64,000 nt of DNA from Rhodamnia argentea. Its lineage: Eukaryota; Streptophyta; Magnoliopsida; Myrtales; Myrtaceae. The position numbers were made by a program, and so were the translations under genes. The notes below the pieces were generated by a model. The model was not told where the DNA came from, searched no databases, and saw only the letters and a list, made by a program, of their open reading frames with translations. The stretch spans positions 9,030,501 to 9,094,500 of the forward strand of contig NC_063159.1 in assembly GCF_020921035.1 (NCBI RefSeq), written 5' to 3'. Below are positions 13,701 to 24,774 of this stretch, in pieces. Position 1 is the first letter of the stretch. Each line of letters opens with the position of its first letter.

Positions 13701-16700
13701 CTGTGCATTGCTTTGGACCCAGTATAAAGTGTTGCATGGACATCACCAGCCAGCAGGAAAAGATCAGCCAACTGAGAAACGGGTGACAATATTGTAGATC
13801 TCCTAAATTCATCAAAATTCATGTCAAATCTCTTCCAAGGTCTATCTGGACATGGATGTGTCCATGTTGTCGTCCTGGTGTTGTGATCTACATAGTATAC
13901 TTTCCCTGTCACTGCATCGGATCTCTTTTCCCATCCTGGTGGCAGTGGAGCGGTATACCCACTATAATTATCAGGTGATTGATAACCATATGCCCTGTCA
14001 CTGTCAAGTGATATTCCCAGCCGCCTACATTGCTCCACAAAAACTTGAAGGGCACCAAAGTAACTAGCTGCATTAGTTCTATCCAGTGAATCAGCACAAT
14101 TGTAGCGAATTACACCATTTTGATGTGACCTTAAGCAGAATGCTCCTTCAAAGTCATTATTGTAGATAACTTCACCCCAGCAATCCTTAATACGTTGTCG
14201 CGAAGGCAAATAATCTCCTTCGGAAATGCCTACGGACACTGTAGGTTGTTCTAGAAGCGTCCACAGTTCTTGAACAGTTTGCTGTTCACCTTTTAACTTT
14301 GTACTGGCATGCCAGTCATAATTTATTAGATGTATTCGAGTACTTGGGAGTTTTTTAGCTGATCTAATGTAATTTATACATTCCACAAAATGCTGAACTA
14401 AAATTGATTCAGACTTCCCTTGTCCATTCCTAAGCAAGTTTATACAAAAAATTGGGACAGAAACATTCTTTCTCTGATTCCCACCAACAGTTGCACCTAA
14501 ATTTCGTGCATCGTATCTCATACTCAACCTCTGAAAGTACTGTGAACTTCCTTTATACGGATCTCGATCAGAAACATATATTTCTGCTTCAGCAGCCATT
14601 AACTTCAACTCCGCACCCCACCAGATCGGGATTGTGCCCCGTCGCCAAATATATGTGTTGAAGGGAACACTTGGACCTGCCTTCTTGGGTACCCATACAA
14701 GCTGCTCGCACTCTACTTCATTTCCTATCAAATAATATTTCTGCACAAGTTCAGGTGAAACTCGCCCACACTTATAAGGAATCTACGTGTTAAAGCAGTG
14801 AAATTGATTGCACACTATCAGGGTTAAGAGAAAAGATCAGAGTTTTGAAGCCATAATGGGAAGTCATGTATTTCCCATAACAACAGCCAGGGCATGCCAA
14901 TAAAAATCAGAGGCTAGACAACTGGAAATGCGTCACATCATATTGGCCATTCAATAATTCCTAGGTTATAATGACGAGCTGCCTTTCTGATACAAATCTT
15001 TTTGCAGCTACCAGTATCTAAAAACAATTAAGAGCCAACTTATGCATATCTAGTTGAGGACATGATTTAGATGGTATCTTAAAAAAGTGTTAGAATGTCC
15101 AACTCAAAAAGTTAAGCTCATAGGTGGAGGGAAACTACATGAATATAAGACCCATTACAACTCCATATACAAGTAAATACTTTAACATACCCTCTCATGT
15201 ACAAACCAAACTGAGAACGACACATGGAAGTCATGAACGAGGAGCCTCACAAGCAAAATAAACAGGCAACCTAGCTTCAATTCCTTGTTAGAATATTCAA
15301 CCCAAAAGCTTAGGCTGATAGTAGGAGGAAAACTTCATGAATATAAGACCCATTGAAACCCATAGTCAAGTGATGTTAATGATAAGCACCAAGCAAAGGT
15401 TATTTGCAACTCTAAGAACAGTATTGCTGAACTCCATGTCAATGTTTCATTCCCATAATCAAGAATTTTAAGAATAGAACAGTAAAACGCAATCAAATGA
15501 ATAACGGGACAAAAATAGGCAAACAGCAAAAAAATTACAGCAGCTAATCAGCACGGACCATAGACATTATTTGATTGGAACTGAAAAATAACCATCACTA
15601 CAATAACCAGGCATTAAGAAACTAAATACTGTGCCATGTTCGTGCATTATTTTACCTGTGCTAAAACACGAGTTTAACCCCCTAGCCAGATAACGAGTGC
15701 CTGGATGCAATCTGCTACGGCGAGCTGTGAGTGCAACAATCCCTTCTACTTGTCCTAAGCTTCCAAAACTTCGACATTCTGCAAACCCCTATAGATTAGG
15801 ATTGTGTAAGATAGCAGCACTGACTAGATGAAAATCTTTAACCACAGTAACATTATCTACAAGCATGCAAAGTTGCCAAAAGGAACATGGTGACACAGTA
15901 CAGAACAGTAAAGAAGTATCGCTTCATGACTCTTGACTAGAGGTGTCAATATGGGTCTTTGACCCATATTTTAACCCACTTTTATCCCTTTGGGTCAAAT
16001 ATGGGTTTAGGCTTACAAAGCCTATTCAAATATGGGTTCTAACTCAACCCATTTTTGACCCATTTTCGACCCGTAACCTATAGCTTCGCAATGCCAGTTT
16101 TATTCACTTGTAAAATGTCATCCACCGAACGCCCGCCTCCGACTACCGCCTCCGCTGCCTCCGACTACCGCCGCCTGCTGCAGCCGCCTCTCGCTTGCTG
16201 CTGCCTCCCACCTCCCGCCTGCTGCCCACTTGCCACAGCATCCGCGGCCCGCCCTCCTTAGCCCGCATGACTCGACCCTCTTCGAACAGGAAATGTCAAT
16301 CAAGTTGATGAAGATGGTTCATTCCTACCCTTTTTTTCATACGGACGGTCTTCTTCCGTCTTTCTTTTCTCGATGATTTTAAGAACTCCATTATTTCGTT
16401 CTTTCATTTTCTGATAACGATGGCATCAAGAGAGCTAGAGAAGCTGCCGTTGTTGATCCATGCGATGCCGTGCTGGTGGTGGGAGAACTCGCTCCGGAGC
16501 TCGGGGACGGAAATGGGCTGGAGAGGATCGGGGAGCTTGGCCTTCTTGGAGGAGCGATGGTAGAGGTCGCACTTGCTGTTTTGCGAGCTGTTGCAGTCAT
16601 TGCGCTTCATGGGGGAGGGCGCTTGACTCAATGTGTCAGAGGGAGTAGTGGAGTGCTTGCTGCAAACATCTAGGGCTAAAAAGTGGGAGACTGTGATTCT

Positions 16701-18013
16701 TGTTGCAAAGCTCGGAGGAGAGAGAGGTTAAATTCAAATCATGAAGTCGTTAGTGATAAAAAAAAAATAACCGATCAAATAGGATCGCATCCTATGGTGG
16801 CGACGATGGGTGGTGGCGGCGGCGGGCGGGCGGGTGGGCGGCAGCGGGCAGAAGGACGAACGGGCAGCGGGGGTAGGGCGGCGGCGGCGAGCTACGTCGA
16901 CGACGGTGGGTGATGGCGGGCCGCAGGCGGCGGCTGCGAGCTTGCGGTGGAGGGCGATGTCGATGACGGTGGGCAGTGGCGGCAATCGACAAAATAATTT
17001 TTATATTTTTTAATTTTATAAAATAAATATTTCGTAATTTGGTCAAATATATAAGTATTTAAATAATACAGGTCGGGTCGGGTATGGGTTGGGTCAGGTA
17101 TGGGTCATAAAATTTGCATCGTATGAAAATGGGTCAAAATGGGTTAAATGGGTCAATATGGGTCGGACCATATTTGACCCGACCCAAACCCGACCCGACC
17201 CACCCATTTGACACCTCTACTCTTGACTTGCCTCTCCGAGGCCATATCAAAGCAGGCTAGTTTACTTTGGTAAGTCAGCAAATTGGTTATTTTAGTAAAT
17301 TATCACTTCTGCTAACCAACTATTTCAATGCACAGAGTGTAGTCTGCATAAAGGAAAAGGCATGCTTTCAACCATCACAGCCACATACTTCCTCCACCCA
17401 AAAAATATGAATAAAAAGATAGAAAAAAGGGAAATTTTAGAAGCCATCTATATACTTCTCTCATTGCAAATCATACGGCCATTCGGTTCATGAAAATTAA
17501 GTTTTCATTTTCAGTGAAAAATGAAAAAAGATTCTGTTTTCACTTTCAATTTTCGGAGTAGGCATTTGCTACATGAGAATTTACAAGAATCAAAATGGTG
17601 AAAATACATTCGATTGAGTTATTTTCAAAAAAATTGATTGCTAACATTTATAATGAAATATGTTAACAAGTGCCCAACACCAAAATAAAGAAAGGTCTTC
17701 ATTTCCAATGCATTGTCTTTCTTGTGTAATGTGTGATCAATGCATTCAAAATGAAGACACTTCCTTATTAAAATTGAAAACATTTCCTTATATAATATGG
17801 TTAACGATGCCCCTAGGGCACTCATTACCAAGACTCTGCAATGATTCATATTAGTCTAATTTGAACGAGTTAATAAATGTTCATTAGTAATAACGGTTTT
17901 AAGTATTTGAACTTCGATTTTTAAGAAGTCTCCACAATATCAACGTAGGAGACTCGATGATCATTTCCCATCTAATGGTTGACACTGCCATTATCATATC
18001 AATGGTTCAGGCT

Positions 18014-18045
<32 letters not shown>

Positions 18046-20739
18046 TTAGATATATATATATATATATATATATATGCAAAAAAGAACTTTTGACTGACAA
18101 GTCCGACACTCGTTCTTCGGTGGAAGCCGTGTTTTCACTGAAAACTACTTAGCTGCGTTTCGCCAACTGATACCTCTTTGATTGAACAAGTTCATTAAAT
18201 TCAATTCTAAGGTTCTTCTAAGTAAATGATTTCGCCTGACCTAGGACAGGCAAATGGCCCCAAAGAAATTGTATGTCACAAAACCAGCACAATGAGTGCA
18301 GTCATTGTGACATTCAAGGTCATTTGTTCATTTACATCATTCAAGTGAATAATACAGGTAGGACTCTCTGTTTCAGTTGAGACTACCCAATGGCACCTAA
18401 TCAACTGTCCATACTTCCTTTGCATTAAGCAAAGAAGAGGGACAAACCCCGCTAATGGCACTGTCTGCAAGACAAGATATGCCCATATTTCAGAGTGCCC
18501 ATTATGGGATTGAGAATTGCATCAGCACCTATCCTTCTTTACTTGAAGACTCAATCAGGGAGAAAGATCTGGGCATAACATCCCCCGCTATGCATTCAGA
18601 AATTGCAATCCTAACCGAAAAAGGATAAAATTGCATCCCACTCTTAGAAATTCTAACTCATGTACATTTACCAAATGTGGTGCTCCATTCCTTCTACGAA
18701 AAACTTAGTCAATTTTTCTGCTTTTGCCATTTTCTAGATCGATACGTACTGCAAGCTCATTGAGTCCTCTCTCCGTAAAGGTTACTGACATACAGTGAAA
18801 AGTGGTCCCTACTGATGGGAGAAACAAGATATCACTAGGCCATTATTAGGATGTACAAATAAAGAATTTCTCCAGCAACACATTCTTTATTGTGAGATTA
18901 ACCATAAAACTCTTAACCCCTACAGTCTGATTAAGAATGACAGATAAGGTGAGGATAGAATTAAGAAGAGCAATTAGAACAAGTATATTGGACAAAATCA
19001 CTATGATACAAAATATCACAGAGAAGACAAGACGAGCATCAATATGGAGATGTCAAGTCTGAAGAAAAACCTGCAGAAGTGTCACGCAATGGTGACGCAG
19101 CCCGATACTTTTAAATGGCCTTGAGAACCATCCATTCCAAACAAATTCATCATCAGGACTTTCCAAAGGCATCCGACTTGGAAAGGGCCTGGTGATGTCC
19201 CTCGTCTCACAAAAGTAATGCTTCCCATCTACATCAAGCTCCACTAAATCCTGAATATTCTTCAATTCACCCTTTCCTTGGGATTGAGGGTTTTGAAGTG
19301 AAACCTTGATCCACTCGCTCTCAGTCACAGTATATACACATCCCCCACCAGGTAAATTTGGAATGGTGGGAGATACTTTTCTTGCAATAAGAAGTAGGCC
19401 GAAGCCTCCCAACGGAGCATAGCCCAGTATTGCCCTACCATAAGTTAAGCTCTTGCAATTCCAACGAGAACCATTTGAGACATAATTTAAAGCTTGTTCC
19501 TCAGATTTAAAAATGTCTGAACCTGGCTTTCCATTGTAGCAAAGAGTGCCTGTAGTTGGATCAATGTAGATGACCTGCGTGTCAACCCTCGTTGACAAGC
19601 TAACAATTATGTAGACTTCACCACTACCCACAGTCACCACAAGCACAGACGTGTCCCTCGAACCACCTACTGCAGAACAATGGCATGCCAAGAAAGAGAC
19701 AAGTAAATTAAAGACATTCACCGATATTAAATGCTTTAGCTGTGAGTATAAGAAATCAAAGCTCAAGTCTTTCCCTGAACTAAACTTCCTAATCACAACT
19801 AAAAAGAGAAAAGATAAATATATTTTAAGCTACAGTAAGTAAACTCTGCTGAGTATTAGTAAGGATTAGCAAACATGAAAATAAAATAAAAGTGAGTCCA
19901 ATCACTTACAAGTTACTCAAACTCGACTACGAGAATATTTGAGACTAGTTCAATCATTTTCAGATTCAAGTTGAGTTCAAAGAGCTCCATTACTTAACTA
20001 TAATTGAGATTTGGAATATTTTGAAGAACTCGAATGCAAAATATTCGTTTTAGGGCGAGAAAACACAGACTTGAAGAGCTCCATGAACCAAACCAATTAG
20101 TTTAGTTTCCACACGCGTAAATAAGTTTAAAGTTTCTGGCTAACCATAAAAACTTTACAATTTTTTTTGTACTTTTGAAGCTCAAAGCTGAGCCTGAGGT
20201 CCATTCATGTTTAGTAGTCCTCAAGCATAAACACGTTTTCTAGACTCGGTGTTGAGCTGGAGCCAAGTATGCAGCCATACTCCAAGAAGCAATACATGTC
20301 GACTCGCCTAGGCTCGGCTCGCTCACACCACTTATCATAAATTCGTGGTAACTGACATTTCACCAGTTTCCATGTTTATAAATTATAAGTATTTCTATCC
20401 ACGAATTCCAACATATAAACTCCAACTCCCGAAAGAGGTAATAGACTTCAAAAAGACTAAGAAGAATTGAGTGCCCGGACATGTCTGGCAACAACTACGA
20501 GTATTAAGCTGAGCATGAAGAGACCAATAAAAGGTCTCGCTTTCGAGGTTCCTAAACTGTAGCCAGATCAACGCTCCATAACTTAGTCCTTCTAATAGCT
20601 CTCGTGTCTTAAGCACATTATAGGCAATGGCACGGACAATAAGGTCCAGAATCAGAATCCGGAACCCAAATCATGAAATCGCAGCTGATCACAGCGAATA
20701 ACAGATGCATAAGCCGAGCGACTCACCCGGTGATTCCAT
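2767..20739 (-). CDS. SAC9: SAC9-type phosphoinositide phosphatase (SAC + WW)
   Basis: Thirteen coding exons on the minus strand: 20,739-20,727; 19,669-19,071; 15,788-15,656; 14,724-13,514; 12,122-12,015; 11,858-11,688; 9,107-8,865; 8,324-7,890; 6,994-6,176; 5,096-4,899; 4,191-3,739; 3,637-3,410; 3,048-2,767. Joined they give 4,893 nt, 1,630 residues, the length I recall for Arabidopsis SAC9. The SAC catalytic loop CADSLDRT (CX5RT) is at 458-465. A WW domain follows at about 507-541 (LPPGWEK ... TTTWTHPCP). A cysteine cluster at about 1,102-1,162 ([14 protein letters not shown] ... ICKRCC) could bind metal. In Arabidopsis, SAC9 acts in phosphoinositide homeostasis, stress responses and membrane trafficking. 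The start is a 4-codon first exon (MESP), spliced in phase to VGGSRDT, matching the family N-terminus. No stop or frameshift interrupts the model, so the gene looks intact despite insertions in its introns. Confidence 0.95.
3191..3211. repeat. (GA)n microsatellite, SAC9 intron 12
   Basis: About ten GA units lie inside the last SAC9 intron (3,049-3,409). It is a simple repeat with no sign of function. Confidence 0.9.
4668..4711. repeat. (TTA)n microsatellite, SAC9 intron 10
   Basis: About fourteen consecutive TTA/ATT units lie in the intron spanning 4,192-4,898. Forward frames through it give poly-leucine or poly-tyrosine and should not be taken as genes. The tract is likely to vary in length between individuals. 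Confidence 0.95.
5793..5818. repeat. (GA)n microsatellite, SAC9 intron 9
   Basis: A run of roughly twelve GA units sits in the 1.1-kb intron between exons 10 and 9 (5,097-6,175). Nothing else in this intron is supported. Confidence 0.85.
9108..11687. other. SAC9 intron 6 with degraded repeats
   Basis: This 2.6-kb intron separates two well-conserved exons. Around 9,247-9,380 and 10,010-10,120 it contains words such as CCGAACGAAAC, CGGTTTGGATCGG and CCAAACCGAACC, typical of subterminal regions of plant hAT-like elements beginning TAGGG. I could not match both ends or find a target duplication, so this is only a suspected relic. A tandem duplication near the 5'-coordinate side of exon 6 is listed separately. 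Confidence 0.4.
10785..11175. repeat. Imperfect tandem duplication in SAC9 intron 6
   Basis: A block containing gatacagccagaagcatgta starts near 10,820 and recurs about 230 bases later, near 11,053. The following block, around ctgaaaatgggttca, is at about 10,891 and again at about 11,102. A partial third copy of the ccctgttctccattcatgaa segment lies between, at about 11,005. Divergence of a few percent to about 15 percent suggests an old local duplication. Confidence 0.8.
15088..15375. repeat. Imperfect direct repeat in SAC9 intron 3
   Basis: Two copies of an approximately 88-bp block start at about 15,088 and 15,286. They share words such as gttagaat and atgaatataagacccatt, and are separated by about 110 bases of unrelated sequence. 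The block resembles short dispersed plant repeats, but I cannot name a family. Confidence 0.75.
15938..17219 (-). mobile_element. Non-autonomous hAT element carrying a gene fragment
   Basis: The element begins TAGAGGTGTCAATATGGGT and ends with the inverted form (TAGAGGTGTCAAATGGGT when reverse complemented), giving 12-bp perfect terminal repeats. It is flanked on both sides by CTCTTGAC (15,930-15,937 and 17,220-17,227), a perfect 8-bp target duplication as made by hAT transposases. Many TGGGTC/GACCCA words fill the subterminal parts, a usual hAT feature. The interior is unusually GC-rich (GCCGCC and GGCGGC runs at 16,130-16,270 and 16,800-16,980) and holds a captured coding fragment. No transposase is seen. 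It sits in SAC9 intron 2 and should be spliced out. Confidence 0.9.
16404..16610 (-). pseudogene. Captured N-terminal fragment, L-cysteine desulfhydrase-like
   Basis: Reading the minus strand from an ATG at 16,610 gives about 68 codons. The stretch [19 protein letters not shown] followed by NNGSFSSS matches the N-terminal signature of plant L-cysteine desulfhydrase / isopenicillin-N-epimerase-like PLP enzymes, whose family pattern is E-I-R-x-E-F-x-H-H-x-x-x-V-A-R-I-N-N-G-S-F-G. Upstream, a basic S-K-K-A-K-L-P stretch also fits that family. Homology stops soon after G-S-F, where the frame runs into non-homologous sequence and a stop. All catalytic parts are missing, so it is not a functional enzyme. 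It lies wholly within the hAT element, which implies transduplication of a host gene piece. Confidence 0.8.
18017..18075. repeat. (GATA)n / (TA)n microsatellite, SAC9 intron 2
   Basis: Seven or so GATA units run into about twelve TA units. It lies in the largest SAC9 intron (15,789-19,070), outside the hAT insertion. Confidence 0.92.
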
Positions 20740-21085
20740 TTCCGCGCGAAACCGGCCAGATCAGGAGGCGTCTCGAGCTGCGCCACTCATAATTGCCGAT
20801 TCAGCCAAGCGCGCGAGCGATCGGAGAGGCGCGAGATCGAAGCGGCGAGGCAAGAGAAGGAGCTCCGCGCCTGAGCACACGATGAGCAAGAAAACCGAGG
20901 CGCGATCAATCCATGAACGAACGAACACGCCACAAAGAATCAACAGAGGACGCGAACTCATAGCTACCAGAGAGAGAGAGAGAGCGAGCTCACCGTGTCG
21001 AGGAGGAAGAAGACGGTTGAACAGCACTGAAGGATGAAGAATCGAGAAGTCTTGTAGAGAGAGAGAGAGAGAGAGAGATTGAATC
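20740..21085 (-). promoter_or_regulatory. SAC9 5' leader with CT-rich tract
   Basis: Sequence upstream of the SAC9 start, read on the minus strand, is GC-richer than the surrounding spacer and contains (CT)n tracts at 21,056-21,079 and 20,969-20,985 on the sense strand. This is typical of plant 5' leaders or core promoters (pyrimidine patch; candidate sites for GA/CT-binding BBR/BPC factors). No TATA box is obvious. The exact transcription start cannot be seen. Confidence 0.55.
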
Positions 21086-21135
21086 CTATGTTTTTCTCCT
21101 TTTGGAATTAGGAGATCAAAATTGATTTTTATAAA

Positions 21136-21290
21136 ATCCTATTTTCCCTATTTTCCCAGCAAAAAATGTTTAAATGTCGAAAAAGAAGCTAATTAACGGA
21201 AAAATGTGGAGACAGAATAATCCTATTTTCCCATTACAAAAATGTTCAAATGCCGAAAAATTCCAATGGAAAAATTGCGGAGACGGAAGA
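21136..21290. repeat. Two-copy direct repeat upstream of SAC9
   Basis: Two diverged copies of about 80 bases begin with aatcctattttccc at about 21,136 and 21,219, each followed by a variant of aaaaatgtttaaatgtcgaaa and ending near a variant of tgtggagacag. The repeat sits just upstream of the SAC9 leader, so it could be promoter sequence. Confidence 0.7.
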
Positions 21291-23634
21291 AAGAAGCACT
21301 GTGTCGGCATTCGAACATGAAATCCCGTCCACTCGCCCATTGCCAAATGCGAGTCAAATTGAAATCGAGATGATTTTTACGTGTGATGCACAAGCCGGAC
21401 TCACGTCACGGCGGAATTGAGATTTTATCGGTATCAGATGGCAATTGAGAAATTTTAAACATTTGAAATTATAAATGAAAAACTAAAAAAATAAAGAACC
21501 TCCAAATCATTTGGAAGCGCGTCTCGACCAAATCGGCCAACCACGTCAACGCGGGGGTCTTTGTCTTTGCCTTGCTTTGTTTCTTCCGTTGCTTTTCCTT
21601 TCTTTCTTTCGGTCATTTGGCTTTTATTTCTTGGCTTTTGGCAAAGACTTCTTCCTTAAGTCGTGCCAACCCTCTTGTCACGTCATTGATCAAAATACCA
21701 CAAAGGCCCAAATCACAAATATATGGTAAATTTGAATAGACAAGTGTTTCGACCAAAAAAAAAATTAGACGAGTGTAATTTTTCGAATTTCTCTTAATAA
21801 TCTAGTGTTGGTATATCCACGCTTGGTCTAGTTGTTGTTCATGATAGTAGACGTCGTTCTCCTCTCAAATATTACCGTCACTCGTGGCTGATTTTCGACG
21901 TTAATAAAGTTAGTAGAGATATTTACAATTATGTCGCCACAAATGATTAAGTTTCTTTCCTTTTTTTTCAGCTATTAAGCTTTTTTCAAAATTAGGTGTT
22001 TTGACCCTCGATGTCTGCTAAGAGTGGCGTGGTAAAAAAATTAGGTCCCTAACTATAAATTGTGTAGCAAAATAAGTAGGATAAAGTGGATCCCTACAAG
22101 TGACTAATGCCTCGCATGAAATGTGATATAGATAGACATTTAAAAAACATCTCTATCTTACTATGTAGGAGCATGCATTATTATATATTCAAATGTATAT
22201 CTTACTATAATTTTCGAAAGAGTAGAATCATTTTATTGGCTACGTCAACGTGCGTCTAATGTCAAAGAGTCTATTTTGCTATGATGTTATTACATTATAG
22301 ATTCGAGTATGTTGGAGTCTTGTATGGTTTTCATCTCAAAATTTGACTGTCATGTTGTTCAGCTCCCATCAATTATTTGTCAATTATTTGTGATGGCACA
22401 ACCACGCCATCGCTATTGTTCCTCCTTCATCGACCTAGCCGGCCATGGCGAACATCATTTCTCTCCCTCTCGCACTCTACTTGACCTCTCTCTGAGGACT
22501 TACTTGAGAGACTACATAGCTGTCGATGATGTGGGCATTAGATGAGCCATATTTGATTCCATAAGAGGAGGTGACGTGGTGTGGCGGAGTTTAGGGGAAC
22601 GGCTTTCTACGCGGCCGTGGGCTTGCGGCGGAGAGAAGAGGGAAATAGAAGGAGAGAGACAAGGACAATTACGGAAGGGCAACGGGTTGTTTCTGTGGAC
22701 CGAGGAGAAATTTAATTAAATCAAGACATTGCATAAAGTAAAATTGTTTTTTTTAATTCCATTTTAAATTAACAAAAATTAACATCCTCTGTGAATTATG
22801 TACACACAAAAAAAAAATCAAAATACATCATCGTGCATAGTAATTTTAGTGTATTTCTAGATATTCCTCTAACGTCTTAGATGCTTTGAATAAAAGTATC
22901 TCGCCAATATAGTAAGATTAAAAATAATTCTTTGATATAGTAAATAAACATACTTGACTTAGACTAATGAAATTAATAAAAAGTTCACCAACAAAGCGAG
23001 CTATCGAGACAAGAAGGATGGAAAAAAAATAGATAAGGACGATGAAGAATACACTTTTCGATTTTATATTATATCAAAGGTTTTTTTTTCTTATTATTAA
23101 CGAGATAATTTTACATGGAGCATATAAAAATTTATAAGAATATCTGAAAATGCACTTTTCTTTAACACGCTAAAAAGCAATACATGTGAAATACTTAATG
23201 ATGGTAATTATCTTAAATAGAAAAAGGAAAAATAGAAAAAAGGAGGAGTGTGGCCATAACTTTCGATTGTAATTGTAAAATTGAGGGAAGTTTTATCTTT
23301 TTAGTGTAAAAGGGAGTGGACATAGTCATTTACGGGGTGGAAATAGCGCCGCACATAATTTATAGCATAAAATAAAAGCTAATGCAAATGGGCTTGTCTC
23401 AATTTTCGGAGGAAAAATGTTATATTTTCTAAAAATTGGCACATCAACCTTTTGAGGAAATACCACTTTTATGGTTGAACCTATTCATGTTAGATTCTCC
23501 ACCGTCTCATAAATAATTCCTTCCATAGTTATTCCATTAAGCATAATTTTATTGTATTTTTGCTTTCATGATATATCAACTTGAGATTGCCCTGTTCCCA
23601 TGCTTTTCTTCGTCATCCAATGTTAAACTTGAAT
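21291..23634. other. Spacer between SAC9 and rhodanese gene, no gene seen
   Basis: This is AT-rich sequence with scattered short open frames that show no recognisable domains. A short GC-richer patch at 22,380-22,640 yields an ORF of 78 codons without known similarity. I support no gene here. Confidence 0.5.
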
Positions 23635-23856
23635 ACCCACCCGCACATGGCGTAGTTGTTTGAGCTTGAGCCCTTCTTCTTCTCATGAAAGGTCGATGGT
23701 TCAAATCTCCTGGCCGGGTTCCGTGATTTAAGTGGGGGGCCCCGGCGGTGAATTGCTAAACCAGTCTCCCTCCAAGTATAATCACCGGTTGGCCTTCGGG
23801 TCAGACGTCGGGTGACGCCCGGTGGGGCCAGTGGATCCGGATATAAAAAAAAAAAA
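23635..23856 (+). mobile_element. tRNA-derived SINE
   Basis: The element has a pol III A-box-like TGGCGTAGTTG near 23,648 and a B-box-like GGTTCAAATCTC near 23,699, spaced as in a tRNA gene head. A GC-rich tRNA-unrelated body ends in a run of A residues at about 23,845-23,859. It is flanked by aaacttgaat (23,625-23,634) and aaacttgatt (23,857-23,866), a near-perfect target duplication. It does not fold as a complete tRNA gene, so it is a SINE rather than a tRNA gene. The family is not identified. Confidence 0.78.
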
Positions 23857-23866
23857 AAACTTGATT

Positions 23867-24310
23867 CATCAAAAGGGTGGACAGAATCGAGTGGGAAACC
23901 GTTCCATTTAAATTGGCTCTTTTCCATTCAATACAAATATAATGACGCATACCCTCTTAATTAATAGCAGGCTCGACCCATATTATTTAAACACTTATAT
24001 ATTTAACCAAATCTAGAAAAACTTGTACCAAAGTTGAGATGACAGCGTGAGAAAGCACGAGATCAAATAAGGGTAAAAAAAGTGAGGAGAGAGTCATAGA
24101 AGTAAGTTGAGTTTAAGTGAATTATGAACCCATTTAACACGCTTATTATGTTAAATTTTATCATTCTAAACCCATTTATGATCGATCTGCTAAATATAAT
24201 TAACTCATATAACAATTAACTTATTAAATATGGGTTAGACATATGAACACACGCCATGTTTTCTAGTGATGGAGTTAACGTTGCTTGCTGGCAGCAACTC
24301 AACCTGTCTG
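23867..24310. other. AT-rich spacer, nothing recognised
   Basis: Short low-complexity sequence between the SINE and the next transposon. No ORF, RNA gene or clear regulatory element is visible. Confidence 0.5.
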
Positions 24311-24732
24311 CTAAGAAGCACAGACACTCTCTAAGGGTTCTATGTCGTGTTGGATGCCCAACACGCGTTCGACACTCTCCAACATGTGATCGACACTTGA
24401 ATCTAGCATCCTAACTCGACATTACAGCACGCACGAGGTCAATTTTAAACATTTTTTAATAAATTAAGGGTCAAAATATAAATTTACCAAATATATAAAT
24501 ATTTAAGTCATATATCCGACCATCCCAAAATTAATATACACGGATAGTATAAAAAAAACATAATCGTGAATCTCTAACAAAAGAATAAGGAGAAACTCAA
24601 TGCTCATATTTATCATATATAAACAAAAATATTCATTTATTCAATGTGTTGAAATCTTCTATTTTTTGAGACATGATGTGTTGATATGTCGTATAGTATT
24701 GCGTGTCGTGTACCGATATCGATGCTACTTAG
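24311..24732. mobile_element. Small TIR transposon, CTAA-family copy 2
   Basis: The left end is CTAAGAAGCACAGACAC and the right end, reverse complemented, is CTAAGTAGCATCGATATCGG. Flanks CCTGTCTG (24,303-24,310) and TCTATCTG (24,733-24,740) match at six of eight positions, consistent with an aged 8-bp target duplication. Internally it matches the reverse complement of the copy at 1,928-2,265, for example the block at 24,440-24,493. It contains repeated words around GTGTCG and no coding sequence. Confidence 0.65.
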
Positions 24733-24774
24733 TCTATCTGGTTAGAAGGGGAAAATAAATAAATAGATAAAGAA

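Noticed and set aside
16055..17046. Several Pro/Ala/Gly-rich open frames
   Set aside because: They come from GCC/GGC simple repeats inside the hAT element; only the desulfhydrase-like piece has real similarity.
23613..23927. 104-codon minus-strand frame, and a possible tRNA gene on the plus strand
   Set aside because: The sequence has A/B boxes but no full cloverleaf, plus an A-tail and target duplication, so it is a SINE.
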